DNA from: JACVRW01 sp963765135
Lineage (GTDB): Bacteria > Actinomycetota > Thermoleophilia > Solirubrobacterales > Thermoleophilaceae
Direction: 5' to 3'
Length of the DNA: 64,000 nt
Assembly: GCA_963765135.1 (NCBI GenBank)
Contig: CAVXUX010000007.1
Span: 248,001 to 312,000, forward strand
Below the pieces are notes generated by a model that saw only the letters and a program-made list of their open reading frames with translations, had not been told where the DNA came from and made no database searches. Made by a program: the position numbers and the translations under genes. Below are positions 36,842-45,397 of this stretch, in pieces; position 1 is the stretch's first letter, and each line of letters starts with the position of its first letter.

Positions 36842-37753
36842 ACGACCTACTCGATCGTCGCCCGCGACGACCGCACCGGCGAGCTCGGCGTCGCCGTGCA
36901 GTCGCATTACTTCTCGGTCGGGTCGATCGTGAGCTGGGCCGAGCCGGGCGTGGGGGCGGTGGCGACGCAGTCGATCGTCGAGCCCGCCTACGGGCCGCGC
37001 GGCCTCGGGCAGCTGCGCCGCGGGGCGTCGGCGCCGGATGCGCTGCGGCGCCTGCTGGGCGACGACGAGCAGGCGGAGGTGCGGCAGGTGGCGATCGTCG
37101 ACAACCACGGGCGCGTGGCGGTCCACACCGGCGCCCGCTGCATCCGCGAGGCCGGCCATCGCCTCGCCGACGGAGTCTCGGCTCAGGCGAACATGATGGA
37201 GCGGCCGACGGTTCCCGGGGCGATGCTCGAGGCGTTCGGCGCCAGCGATGACGATCTCGCCGGCCGGCTGCTCGCGGCGCTGGAGGCCGCCGAGCGCGAG
37301 GGCGGAGACATTCGCGGGCGCCAGTCCGCCGCGGTCGTGGTCGTGGCGCCACGCGCGAGCGGGCAGCCGATGCAGGACCGGCCGGTGGACCTGCGCGTGG
37401 ACGATCACCCCGAGCCGGTGGCGGAGCTGCGCCGGCTGGTGGGCCTGAACGCGAGCTACGCGCGGGTCGAGGTCGGCGACGAGCTGGCCGCGGCGGGCGA
37501 CCTCGAGGGTGCGCTGGCCGAGTACGCGGCGGCGCACGCCGAGCAGCCTGGCAACGCCGAGCTGGCCTTCTGGCACGGCGTGACGCTGGCGGCGAACGGC
37601 CGCGAGGCCGAGGCGCGCGAGCTGCTCGAGCGGGCCTACGCGGAGGGCGAGGGCTGGCGCGAGCTGCTGCGGCGGCTACCGGAGGCGGGGCTGTTCCCCG
37701 ACGACGACGAGCTGCTGCTTCGCCTGACTGCGCCGCGCATCGACGAGGCCTAG
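36842..37753 (+). CDS. DUF1028 family protein, probable ACG start
   Basis: This is a 303-residue protein. The DUF1028 domain (TYSIVARDDRTGELGVAVQS, then SVGSIVSWAEPGVGAVATQS) covers the first 215 residues; a tetratricopeptide-like helical end follows. The family normally begins Met-Thr-Tyr-Ser and is, as I recall, grouped with N-terminal-nucleophile hydrolases, so residue 2 matters. The in-frame TAG at 36836-36838 excludes an upstream start, and no ATG, GTG or TTG precedes GTG 36896, which would delete the conserved N terminus. ACG at 36842 sits exactly at the Met position, six bases after GGAGGAG (36829-36835). A real ACG start or a T-to-C sequence error both fit. Confidence 0.8.
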   Translation, partial: TTYSIVARDDRTGELGVAVQSHYFSVGSIVSWAEPGVGAVATQSIVEPAYGPRGLGQLRRGASAPDALRRLLGDDEQAEVRQVAIVDNHGRVAVHTGARCIREAGHRLADGVSAQANMMERPTVPGAMLEAFGASDDDLAGRLLAALEAAEREGGDIRGRQSAAVVVVAPRASGQPMQDRPVDLRVDDHPEPVAELRRLVGLNASYARVEVGDELAAAGDLEGALAEYAAAHAEQPGNAELAFWHGVTLAANGREAEARELLERAYAEGEGWRELLRRLPEAGLFPDDDELLLRLTAPRIDEA

Positions 37754-37755
37754 CT

Positions 37756-39033
37756 GTGTTCCATGATCGGGCGAAGATCTACGTCCGCGGCGGCGCCGGC
37801 GGCAACGGGGTGGTCTCCTTCAGGCGGGAGGCGCACGTGCCCAAGGGCGGCCCCGATGGCGGCGATGGCGGGCGCGGTGGGGACGTGGCGATCGTCGTCG
37901 ACCCGTCGCTGCGCGACCTGTCGTCGTTCCGGCGCGGCTCGCACTTCAAGTCGCCGCGCGGCGGGCACGGCCAGGGAGCCAACAAGCACGGCGCCACGCC
38001 GGCCCGCCTGGAGGTGCGGGTGCCGCCGGGCACCGTCGTGCTCGACCCCGAGCGGGGCGACCGCTGGGACCTGACCGCGGCCGGGCAGAACGCCGTCGTC
38101 GCGCGCGGCGGCAGCGGCGGCCGCGGCAACCGGCACTTCGCCACGGCCACCCGCCAGACGCCGCGCTTCGCCGAGAAGGGCCTGCCGGGGGAGGAGCGCT
38201 GGCTGACGCTCGAGCTGAAGCTGCTCGCGGACGCCGGCCTGGTGGGGCTGCCCAACGCCGGCAAGTCCTCGCTGCTCGCGCGCCTCACGCGCGCTCGCCC
38301 GAAGGTGGCCGACTACCCGTTCACCACCTTGGAGCCGGTGCTCGGGACGCTCGAACGCGACGACCGCCAGCTGGTGCTCGCCGACATCCCCGGCCTGATC
38401 GAGGGCGCCAGCGCCGGCGCGGGGCTCGGGCACGAGTTCCTCGCGCACGTGGAGCGCTGCCGCGTGCTGGTGCACGTGCTCGACCTGGCGCCGCTGGACG
38501 GGTCGGACCCGCTCGCCAACCACGCGACGGTCGAGGCCGAGCTGCGCGAGCACGGTCACGGGCTGGCCGACCTGCCGCGCATCCTCTGCCTCTCGAAGGC
38601 GGACCTGGTCCCGCCGGACGACGTCGAGTCGGCGCGACTCGAGTGGGGGGAGCGGACCGGCCTGCCGGTGCTGGCCACCTCGGCCGCGACTGGGGCGGGC
38701 GTCCCCGAGCTGCGCGACGCGATCTTCGAGCGCGTGCCGGAGGAGCTCGCCGAGCCGGCGGCGGGCGAGCTGCCGGCGACCCACCGCGTCTACCGCCCCG
38801 GCGCCGGCGACTCGTTCAGCGTCGAGCGGACCGGTCCGGGCGTGTTCCGGGTGGAGGGCGGGCGCATCGACCGCCTGATCGCACGCCACGACATCGAGAA
38901 CGCCGAGGCGCTGCGCTACGTCGAGGAGCGCCTGCGCGCGCTGGGCGTGATCCGGGCGCTGGAGGCCGCGGGGTTCACCCCGGGCGACGACGTGGAGATC
39001 GCGGGGGTCGTCTTTGAGCTCGATCCCGGCTGA
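37756..39033 (+). CDS. obgE: Obg-family GTPase (ribosome assembly)
   Basis: This 425-residue protein has a Gly-rich Obg domain (KIYVRGGAGGNGVVSFRREA) and a G domain with P-loop GLPNAGKSS at 164-172, DIPGL as G3 and SKADL as G4. A C-terminal OCT domain follows (about 345-425). It acts in large-subunit assembly. The GTG start lies two bases after the DUF1028 stop. The rplU-rpmA-obgE order is widely conserved; the DUF1028 gene is inserted within it. Confidence 0.95.
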   Translation: MFHDRAKIYVRGGAGGNGVVSFRREAHVPKGGPDGGDGGRGGDVAIVVDPSLRDLSSFRRGSHFKSPRGGHGQGANKHGATPARLEVRVPPGTVVLDPERGDRWDLTAAGQNAVVARGGSGGRGNRHFATATRQTPRFAEKGLPGEERWLTLELKLLADAGLVGLPNAGKSSLLARLTRARPKVADYPFTTLEPVLGTLERDDRQLVLADIPGLIEGASAGAGLGHEFLAHVERCRVLVHVLDLAPLDGSDPLANHATVEAELREHGHGLADLPRILCLSKADLVPPDDVESARLEWGERTGLPVLATSAATGAGVPELRDAIFERVPEELAEPAAGELPATHRVYRPGAGDSFSVERTGPGVFRVEGGRIDRLIARHDIENAEALRYVEERLRALGVIRALEAAGFTPGDDVEIAGVVFELDPG

Positions 39034-39046
39034 TATCAATCCGGCG

Positions 39047-39436
39047 GTGGCCCGGACAGCGCTCGTGCTCGCGCTCGCCGTCGCGCTGAGCGCGTGCGGC
39101 GGCGGCGACGACTCCAAGGACGCCCAGCGGGCGGTCCGCGACTTCGTGCAGGCCACCAACGACCGCGACGGGGACCGCCTCTGCGGCGACCTGCTCTCCC
39201 AGGAGTACATGGAGAAGGCGACCGGAGCGAGCGGCGACCAGGCCGAGGACGCCTGCAAGGACCAGCTCAACCTGATCAAGGGTCTGAAGCTGCGCCTGAT
39301 CGCGATCGGCGCGACGAAGGTCGACGGCGACAAGGCGACCGTGCGCGCCACGATCGCCACCGGCGGTCAGCGCGCCAACCGCAGGTTCGAGCTCGCCAAG
39401 GAGGACGGCGACTGGAAGCTGGTCGGGGGCTCCTGA
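39047..39436 (+). CDS. Small lipoprotein
   Basis: The precursor has about 129 residues with a lipoprotein signal: hydrophobic core and lipobox L-S-A-C, followed by Gly/Asp. The mature part resembles the nuclear-transport-factor-2-like layout seen in many actinobacterial lipoproteins (DAQRAVRDFVQATNDRDGDR, later ATVRATIATGG). I prefer GTG 39047 over TTG 39014, which would overlap obgE. proB starts within its stop. Confidence 0.7.
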   Translation: MARTALVLALAVALSACGGGDDSKDAQRAVRDFVQATNDRDGDRLCGDLLSQEYMEKATGASGDQAEDACKDQLNLIKGLKLRLIAIGATKVDGDKATVRATIATGGQRANRRFELAKEDGDWKLVGGS

Positions 39437-40527
39437 TGGCGACCGTGGTCGTGAAGCTCGGCTCGAGCATCGTCGCCGACGACGCCGGCGAGGTGCGCAC
39501 CGAGGTCCTGTCGTCGGTCTGCGACGAGGTCGCCGCCCGGCACGAGGCCGGCGACGAGCTCGTGATCGTCACCTCCGGCGCGATCGCGCGCGGGATGCGC
39601 CTGATGAACCTGCCGGTGCGTCCCAGCTCGATGGAGGAGCTCCAGGCGGCCTCGGCGGTCGGTCAGGGCAAGCTCTACCGCAACTACGACGAGCTGCTGC
39701 AGGCCCGCTCGGTCAAGTCCGCGCAGGTGCTGCTGACGTTCTTCGACATGTCCGCGCGCACCCACTACCTGAACGCCCGGCACACGCTGCGGAAGCTGCT
39801 CGACTGGCGCGTCGTGCCGGTGATCAACGAGAACGACACCACGACCACCGACGAGATCTCGTTCGGCGACAACGACTTCCTCGCCGCCCAGGTGGCGATC
39901 CTGATCGGCGCCGATCGGCTGGTGCTGCTGACCGACATCGGCGGGCTCTACTCGGCCGACCCGCGCCGCGACCCCGCCGCGCGGCTGGTCGAGGAGGTGC
40001 GCGAGATCGACACTCTGCACGACCTCGAGATCGGGGTGTCGACCTCGCCGCTCGGCTCGGGCGGGATGCGCTCGAAGGTGGTCGCCGCCGAGATGGCAAC
40101 CGCGGCGGGCATCCCGGTGACGATCGCCAACGGCGTCGAGCGCGAAGCGGTCGCCCGGGCGCTTGCGGGTGAGCCGACCGGCACCCGCTTCGTGCCCCAG
40201 CCCGGGCGCGTTTCGAGCTTCAAGCTGTGGCTGCGCTACGCCAAGCCGTCGCGCGGGCGCGTGACCGTCGACGACGGCGCCGAGCGGGCGCTGCGCGAGC
40301 GCGGCACGAGCCTGCTGCCGGTGGGGGTCGTGGAGGTGGAGGGCGACTTCGAGGCCGGCGACGCGGTCGAGGTGCGCTGCGGGGGCCGGGCGGTGGGGAA
40401 GGGGATCGTCGGCTACTCCGCGAGCGAGCTGCGCCGGATCAAGGGGATGAAGACCGAAGAGGTGCGGAAGCTGCTGCCGCGGGCCACCGAGGAAGCCGTT
40501 CACCGCGACTACTTCGTGCTCGATTGA
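39436..40527 (+). CDS. proB: Glutamate 5-kinase
   Basis: This 363-residue enzyme carries out the first step of proline synthesis. The kinase domain has VVKLGSSIV, VTSGAIARGMRLM, VVPVINENDTTTTDEI and LLTDIGGLYSADP. A C-terminal PUA domain (about 280-363) is present, as in the full-length form. It is usually feedback-inhibited by proline. Its partner proA lies about 4.9 kb away, beyond an accessory block. Confidence 0.96.
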   Translation: MATVVVKLGSSIVADDAGEVRTEVLSSVCDEVAARHEAGDELVIVTSGAIARGMRLMNLPVRPSSMEELQAASAVGQGKLYRNYDELLQARSVKSAQVLLTFFDMSARTHYLNARHTLRKLLDWRVVPVINENDTTTTDEISFGDNDFLAAQVAILIGADRLVLLTDIGGLYSADPRRDPAARLVEEVREIDTLHDLEIGVSTSPLGSGGMRSKVVAAEMATAAGIPVTIANGVEREAVARALAGEPTGTRFVPQPGRVSSFKLWLRYAKPSRGRVTVDDGAERALRERGTSLLPVGVVEVEGDFEAGDAVEVRCGGRAVGKGIVGYSASELRRIKGMKTEEVRKLLPRATEEAVHRDYFVLD

Positions 40528-41840
40528 CGCTGCGCTCCCCGTACGACCGCGAGATCTTCGGTTTGGCGCTGCCGGCGCTGGGCGCGCTGGCGGCCGAGCC
40601 GCTCTACCTGCTCGCGGACACCGCGATGGTCGGGCATCTCGGCACCGAGCAGCTGGCCGCGCTGGCGATCGCCGCGACCCTGCTCACCGGCGCGTTCACG
40701 CTGTTCAACTTCCTCACGTACGGCACGACCGCGCAGGTCGCGCGGCTGTCGGGGGCCGCCGCGCACGAGGAGGCCGGCCGCCTGGCGGCGCAGGCGCTCT
40801 GGCTGGCGTCCGCGATCGGCGTGGTGCTCACCGCCACGCTCGCGGCCCTGGCGCAGCCGCTGGTCGACCTGATGGGCGCCGACGGGCACACGGCGGAGCT
40901 TGCGGTGCTGTACCTGCGCATCGGCTCGCTCGGGCTGCCGTTCGCGCTGATCGCGCTCGCGGGACAGGGGTTCCTGCGCGGGGTGTCAGACCTGCGCACG
41001 CCGCTCGTGATCGTCGTGGTCGCGAACGTCGCCAACGTGCTGCTCAACCTGCTGTTCATCTACGGCTTCGATTGGGGGCTGGCGGGCTCCGCGTGGGCCA
41101 CCGTGGTCGCCCAGCTGGGGATGGGAGTGGCGTTCGTCGCCGCGCTGCTGCGGGCGCCGGCGAGCTCGCGACGGCCTTCGCTCGCCCGGATGCGGCCGCT
41201 GGCGCGCATCGGCTCGGAGATCTTCGTGCGCACCACGGCGCTGTACGCCTCGTTCCTGGTGGCGGGCGCGGTGCTCGCGCGGGTAGGCAACGACTCGCTG
41301 GCGGCGCACCAGGTCGCGTTCCAGCTGTTCGTGTTCCTCGCGCTGGTGCTCGACGCGGTCGCTATCGCCGGCCAGGTGATCGTCGGCCGGTCGCTGGGCG
41401 CGGGCGACGCCGAGGAGGCCTACCGCGCGGCCAAGCGCATGATCGAGCTGTCGATCGCGGCTGGGGCCGTCTTCGCGGTGGTGATGCTCGCGCTCACGGA
41501 GGTGCTCCCGCGCGCGTTCACCTCGGACGCGGACGTGATCGACGAGCTGCACAAGATCTGGCCGCTGTTCGCGCTGATGCAGCCGGCCAACGGCGCGGTG
41601 TTCGCGCTCGACGGCATCCTGATCGGGGCCGGCGACACGCGCTTCCTGATGTGGGGGATGCTCGCCTCGTCCCTGCTGGTGTTCGTGCCGGTCGCGCTCG
41701 CGTCGTTGGCGCTCGACTTCGGGATAGTCGGCGTCTGGTGCGGATTGCTGGGGCTGATCGCGGCGCGGCTGGTGACGTGCGGCTGGCGCTTCAGAGGACG
41801 GCGGTGGGCCATTGTCGGCGCGATCCGGGGCCCGGCATAG
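40524..41840 (+). CDS. MATE-family efflux transporter
   Basis: This 438-residue protein has twelve hydrophobic helices in two repeats. LADTAMVGHLGTEQLAALAIA is the MATE opening, and GDTRFLMWGMLASSL and AHQVAFQLFVFLALVLDAVAIAGQ occur in the second half. It exports drugs or metabolites by Na+ or H+ exchange. The TTG start overlaps the proB stop (TTGA). Its end overlaps the convergent HxlR gene by 50 bases. Confidence 0.9.
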   Translation: MTLRSPYDREIFGLALPALGALAAEPLYLLADTAMVGHLGTEQLAALAIAATLLTGAFTLFNFLTYGTTAQVARLSGAAAHEEAGRLAAQALWLASAIGVVLTATLAALAQPLVDLMGADGHTAELAVLYLRIGSLGLPFALIALAGQGFLRGVSDLRTPLVIVVVANVANVLLNLLFIYGFDWGLAGSAWATVVAQLGMGVAFVAALLRAPASSRRPSLARMRPLARIGSEIFVRTTALYASFLVAGAVLARVGNDSLAAHQVAFQLFVFLALVLDAVAIAGQVIVGRSLGAGDAEEAYRAAKRMIELSIAAGAVFAVVMLALTEVLPRAFTSDADVIDELHKIWPLFALMQPANGAVFALDGILIGAGDTRFLMWGMLASSLLVFVPVALASLALDFGIVGVWCGLLGLIAARLVTCGWRFRGRRWAIVGAIRGPA

Positions 41841-42267
41841 CCTCGGCGCTGCGCGCGTCCACGTCGGCACCGCAGCGCTCGCACCGGAAGCGCTCGTCCA
41901 CCTCGCCGCCGCAGTCGCGGTGCAGGATCAGGGTCGGCTGCCCGTCTTCGGCCGGGAAGTAGCGGTCGCCCCACTTCATCAGCGAGATCAGCACCGGCCA
42001 CAGGTCCACGCCCTTCTCGGTGAGGCGGTACTCGAAGCGCTCGGGGCGCTCCTGATAGGCGCGCTTCTCGAGAATGCCCTCGTCGACAAGGCGCCCGAGG
42101 CGATCGGTGAGGACGTTGCGCGCCACGCCGAGCCCGCGCTGGAAGTCGTCGAAGCGACGCACCCCGAGGAACGCGTCGCGAATGAGCAGCATCGTCCAGC
42201 GGTCACCGATCCGCTCGAGCGTGCGAGCGACGGAGCAGACCTGATCGTCGTAGGTGCGCGGGAGCAT
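41791..42267 (-). CDS. HxlR-family transcriptional regulator
   Basis: This is a 158-residue protein with the winged helix of the HxlR family (CSVARTLERIGDRWTMLLIR, FDDFQRGLGVARNVLTDRLG). A C-terminal zinc-ribbon-like extension (HRDCGG, CERCGADVDARS) is common in the actinobacterial branch. I chose the ATG at 42267; TTG 42294 is possible. A 17-base sequence upstream (42280-42296) matches the inverted repeat before the MFS gene at 14 positions, suggesting control of both. Confidence 0.88.
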   Translation of the reverse strand: MLPRTYDDQVCSVARTLERIGDRWTMLLIRDAFLGVRRFDDFQRGLGVARNVLTDRLGRLVDEGILEKRAYQERPERFEYRLTEKGVDLWPVLISLMKWGDRYFPAEDGQPTLILHRDCGGEVDERFRCERCGADVDARSAEAMPGPGSRRQWPTAVL

Positions 42268-42279
42268 GCTGGGTACCAG

Positions 42280-42296
42280 CGTAGCGTGAAGCAACT
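42280..42296. promoter_or_regulatory. Candidate HxlR operator at its own promoter
   Basis: CGTAGCGTGAAGCAACT matches the site at 43928-43944 at 14 of 17 bases, and its right half GCAACT is identical. It lies 13 to 29 bases before the HxlR start codon, a position suited to autoregulation. Confidence 0.5.
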
Positions 42297-42339
42297 AGGG
42301 GTGCGGGGGCAGGTAGCGGTGCTGAGGGACGCCGGCGCC

Positions 42340-43074
42340 CTAGCGGCGGCCAGCGGAGGCCCGCAGCTCGCGCAGCTCGTCGAGCTCGTGCTCCGTCACC
42401 GGCGGCGTCTGCTCCACCGAGGCGGCCATCCGCAGCTCCCACCCGGTCGCCTCCTGGACCTGGTCCGCCTCCACGCCCGGGTGCACCGCAACCAGCTCGA
42501 GCTCGCCGTCGTCGCCCGGTCGCAGCACGCCCAGGTCGGTGATCACCACCGTGTGGCCGCGCTTGTGCGCCAGCGAGGTGACGAAGTCGAGCTGCTCCAC
42601 GAAGGTCCGCGGCGAGTGGCGCACGATCACGATCACCGACTTCGCGCAGGCCGCGATCTCGGGCGCGCCGCCGGCGCCCGGGAGGCGGACCTTGGGCTGC
42701 TCGTAGGAGCCGATCGCGGTGGTGTTGAGGTTGGCGTGCGAGTCGATCTGGGCGGCCCCGAGGAAGCCGACGTCGATGCGCCCGCCGCCGATCCAGAAGT
42801 TGAACATCTCGACCACCGAGACCAGCTCGAGCGCGGTCGCGGCGAGGTCGTCGTCGCCGATCGAGAGCGGCAGCCGCACCGGCTGCGCGCCGATCGCGCC
42901 CGACTCGTAGACGAGCACGCACCCTGGTGCCTGCAGGCGGCGGGCGAGGTTGGCCGCCGCGTTGGGCGGGCCGACGCCGACGAGGCAGACCTGGCCGTCG
43001 CGCAGCTCGCGGGCGGCGTTGATCGTCATCAGCTCCTCGGGCGAGACCTCTACGGCCGCGTCGGTGGCGCTCAC
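42340..43074 (-). CDS. CoA-transferase, beta subunit
   Basis: This 244-residue protein belongs to class I CoA-transferases, which move CoA between carboxylic acids. CVLVYESGAIG holds Glu57, in the place of the catalytic Glu of the SENG motif in this class. GGGRIDVGFLGAAQID and FVTSLAHKRG are family features. It resembles the subunits that open steroid rings in actinobacteria (IpdB-like) as well as 3-oxoacid CoA-transferases, and the substrate is open. The GTG start overlaps the alpha-subunit stop by four bases. Confidence 0.82.
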   Translation of the reverse strand: MSATDAAVEVSPEELMTINAARELRDGQVCLVGVGPPNAAANLARRLQAPGCVLVYESGAIGAQPVRLPLSIGDDDLAATALELVSVVEMFNFWIGGGRIDVGFLGAAQIDSHANLNTTAIGSYEQPKVRLPGAGGAPEIAACAKSVIVIVRHSPRTFVEQLDFVTSLAHKRGHTVVITDLGVLRPGDDGELELVAVHPGVEADQVQEATGWELRMAASVEQTPPVTEHELDELRELRASAGRR

Positions 43075-43889
43075 GCCGGCACCTCCTGCTCGAGCACGTG
43101 CTCGCGCATCCACTCGCCGAAGCGGTCGCGGTCGCGCGAGATCTCGTCCCACGCCGAGTAGAAGTCGTTGTCGCGCACCGAGTAGCCGGCCGCGTAGGAG
43201 GGGTGGGCGCCGCCGGGGACGTGGCAGACGGCGGCGATCGTCCAGGCCGGGAGGATCACGGAGTGGGGCGGGGGCTCGAGCTCGTCGACGATCTCCTCCA
43301 CGGTCGCGATCGCCGCACCGGCGGCCAGCACGGCCTCCTTCTGCACGCCGGCGAGGCCCCAGAGCAGCACGTTGCCGTGGCGGTCGGCCTGCTGGGCGTG
43401 GATCACGCTCACGTCCGGGCGTACCGCCTGGACGGCGCTCAGCTGCTCGCCGGTGAACGGGCAAGCGACGGAGGCGACCTGGTCGTTGTGCTCGACCAGG
43501 TCGGTCCCGGCGTAGCCGCGCAGCACCCCGAAGGGCAGGTTCGCGGCGCCGGCCGCGTAGGCGTTCGCGAGCCCGGCGTGCGAGTGCTCGACGATCTCGA
43601 GCGGCGCCGGCCAACCGTTCTCGACCGCGTCGCGGAAGCGGTGCAGCGAACCCACCCCGGGGTTGCCGCCGTAGGAGAAGATCAGCTTGCGCGCGCAGCC
43701 CATGCCGATCAGCTGGTCGTAGATCAGGTCCGGCGTCATGCGCACGAGCGTCAGCTCGCGCCGGCCCTGGCGGATCAGCTCGTGCCCGGCGGCGAACGGG
43801 ATCAGGTGAGTGAACCCCTCCAGCGCGACGGTCATGCCGTCCCGCACGTGCTCGGCGATCGCCTCGCGCAGCTCCACGGCGGAAAGCAT
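43071..43889 (-). CDS. CoA-transferase, alpha subunit
   Basis: This 272-residue partner of the preceding gene has DGMTVALEGFTHLIPFAAGHE, the CoA-binding opening of the alpha chain, then LIFSYGGNPGVGSLHRF and HAQQADRHGNVLLWG. Together they form a heteromer. I chose the ATG at 43889; GTG 43913 is possible. It is transcribed divergently from the MFS gene, with the HxlR-type inverted repeat between them. Confidence 0.83.
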   Translation of the reverse strand: MLSAVELREAIAEHVRDGMTVALEGFTHLIPFAAGHELIRQGRRELTLVRMTPDLIYDQLIGMGCARKLIFSYGGNPGVGSLHRFRDAVENGWPAPLEIVEHSHAGLANAYAAGAANLPFGVLRGYAGTDLVEHNDQVASVACPFTGEQLSAVQAVRPDVSVIHAQQADRHGNVLLWGLAGVQKEAVLAAGAAIATVEEIVDELEPPPHSVILPAWTIAAVCHVPGGAHPSYAAGYSVRDNDFYSAWDEISRDRDRFGEWMREHVLEQEVPA

Positions 43890-43927
43890 GCCAGCAGGGC
43901 GGCCCGCTGGCACCCCATGGTAGGGTG

Positions 43928-43944
43928 AGTTGCGTCAAGCAACT
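43928..43944. promoter_or_regulatory. Inverted repeat AGTTGC-N5-GCAACT, candidate HxlR operator
   Basis: Perfect 6-base arms with spacer GTCAA lie in the 70-base divergent region between the CoA-transferase (start 43889) and MFS (start 43960) genes. It is related at 14 of 17 positions to the sequence before the HxlR gene. An HxlR dimer bound here could control both directions. Confidence 0.55.
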
Positions 43945-43959
43945 TAGGGAGCGCCGCAG

Positions 43960-45327
43960 ATGGAACGCCGCTGGAAGGTCCTCGCCGTCACCGCCGTCGC
44001 GGTCTTCATGGGCTTCCTCGACGTGACGATCGTGAACGTTGCGTTCCCTGACATCGAACGCGACTTCCCGGAGGCCTCGCGCGCCGACCTCTCCTGGGTG
44101 CTGAACGCGTACAACATCGTCTTCGCGGCGCTGCTCGTGCCGGCCGGGCGGCTCGCGGACCTCGTCGGCCGGCGGCGCATGTTCCTGATCGGGGTCGCGG
44201 CGTTCGTCACGGCGTCGGTGCTGTGCGGGCTGGCTCCCTCGCCCGAGGTCTTGGTGGGGGCGCGGGTCCTGCAGGCGGCGGCCGGGGCGATCCTCGTGCC
44301 CACCTCGCTCGCGCTGCTGCTGCCCGAGTTCCCGCCCGAGCGCCGCGCAACGGCGGTGGCGATCTGGAGCGCGACCGGCGCGGTGGCCGCCGCGCTCGGG
44401 CCCTCGCTCGGCGGGGTGCTCGTCGACGGGCTGGGCTGGCGCTGGGTGTTCTTCGCCAACGTGCCGATCGGCCTGGCCGCTCTGGTGCCCGCCCGGCGGG
44501 TGCTGCGCGAGGTGCGCGACCCGGGCGGCGTCCTGCCCGACGCGCTCGGCAGCGCGCTGCTCGTGGCCGGGGTGGGAGCGCTGGCGCTCGGCATCGTCAA
44601 GGGCTCCGACTGGGGCTGGGACAGCCCGCGCGTGGTCGGCGCCCTCGCCGCCGCGGCCGTGCTGCTGCCGGCGGTGCTGCTGCGCTCCGCGCGGCACCGC
44701 GCGCCCGTGATCGAGCTGAGCCTGTTCCGGGCGCGCTCGTTCGCGGTGGCCAACGCCGGCATGTTCGCCTTCTCGACCGCGTTCTACGCGCTGCTGTTGT
44801 GCAACGTGCTGTTCCTGACCCAGGTGTGGGGCTACTCGATCCTGACCGCCGGCTTTGCCGTGACGCCCGGCCCGCTGACGGCCGCGTTCACCGCGCCGAT
44901 CGCCGGGCGCCTGTCGGATCGCTTCGGCCAGCGCGTGGTCGCCCTCCCGGGCGCGCTGTTCTTCGCGGCCGGGTGCGCGCTGTTCGCGACCCGCATCGGG
45001 ACGGCGCCCGCCTACGCGAGCGAGTACCTGATCCCGACGATGCTCACCGGCGCCGGCGTCGGGTTCTCGTTCGCCTCCTGGGGCAGCGCGGCGGTCGCCC
45101 AGCTGCCGCCGGCGCGGTTCGCCACCGGCAGTGCGGTGCTCGCCTGCGTCCGCCAGATCGGAGCGGTGCTGGGCATCGCCGCGCTGGTGGCGATGCTCGA
45201 CGCCGCCGAGGACCCGATGGCGGGGTTCGTCGACGCCTGGACGATGATGGCCGTGACCGGCGGCGTGGTCGCGGCGCTCGCGCTCGCGCTGGGCCGCGTG
45301 CGGGCGGCGGCGCCCGCGGTGGCGTGA
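43960..45327 (+). CDS. MFS transporter, DHA2 (EmrB/QacA-type) family
   Basis: This is a 455-residue protein with about 14 membrane helices. FLDVTIVNVAFPDIERDF is the DHA2 opening, GRLADLVGRRRMFLIG the MFS loop motif, and AAAGAILVPTSLALLLPEF motif C-like. It probably exports drugs or small molecules. Divergent from the CoA-transferase operon; control by the neighbouring HxlR protein is likely. Confidence 0.9.
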   Translation: MERRWKVLAVTAVAVFMGFLDVTIVNVAFPDIERDFPEASRADLSWVLNAYNIVFAALLVPAGRLADLVGRRRMFLIGVAAFVTASVLCGLAPSPEVLVGARVLQAAAGAILVPTSLALLLPEFPPERRATAVAIWSATGAVAAALGPSLGGVLVDGLGWRWVFFANVPIGLAALVPARRVLREVRDPGGVLPDALGSALLVAGVGALALGIVKGSDWGWDSPRVVGALAAAAVLLPAVLLRSARHRAPVIELSLFRARSFAVANAGMFAFSTAFYALLLCNVLFLTQVWGYSILTAGFAVTPGPLTAAFTAPIAGRLSDRFGQRVVALPGALFFAAGCALFATRIGTAPAYASEYLIPTMLTGAGVGFSFASWGSAAVAQLPPARFATGSAVLACVRQIGAVLGIAALVAMLDAAEDPMAGFVDAWTMMAVTGGVVAALALALGRVRAAAPAVA

Positions 45328-45397
45328 ACGGGCTCGAGCTGCCGCAGGCGATCGCCGCCGGGAAGACACCTGGGTTAGGCCCGGTACCCTTGCCCCG

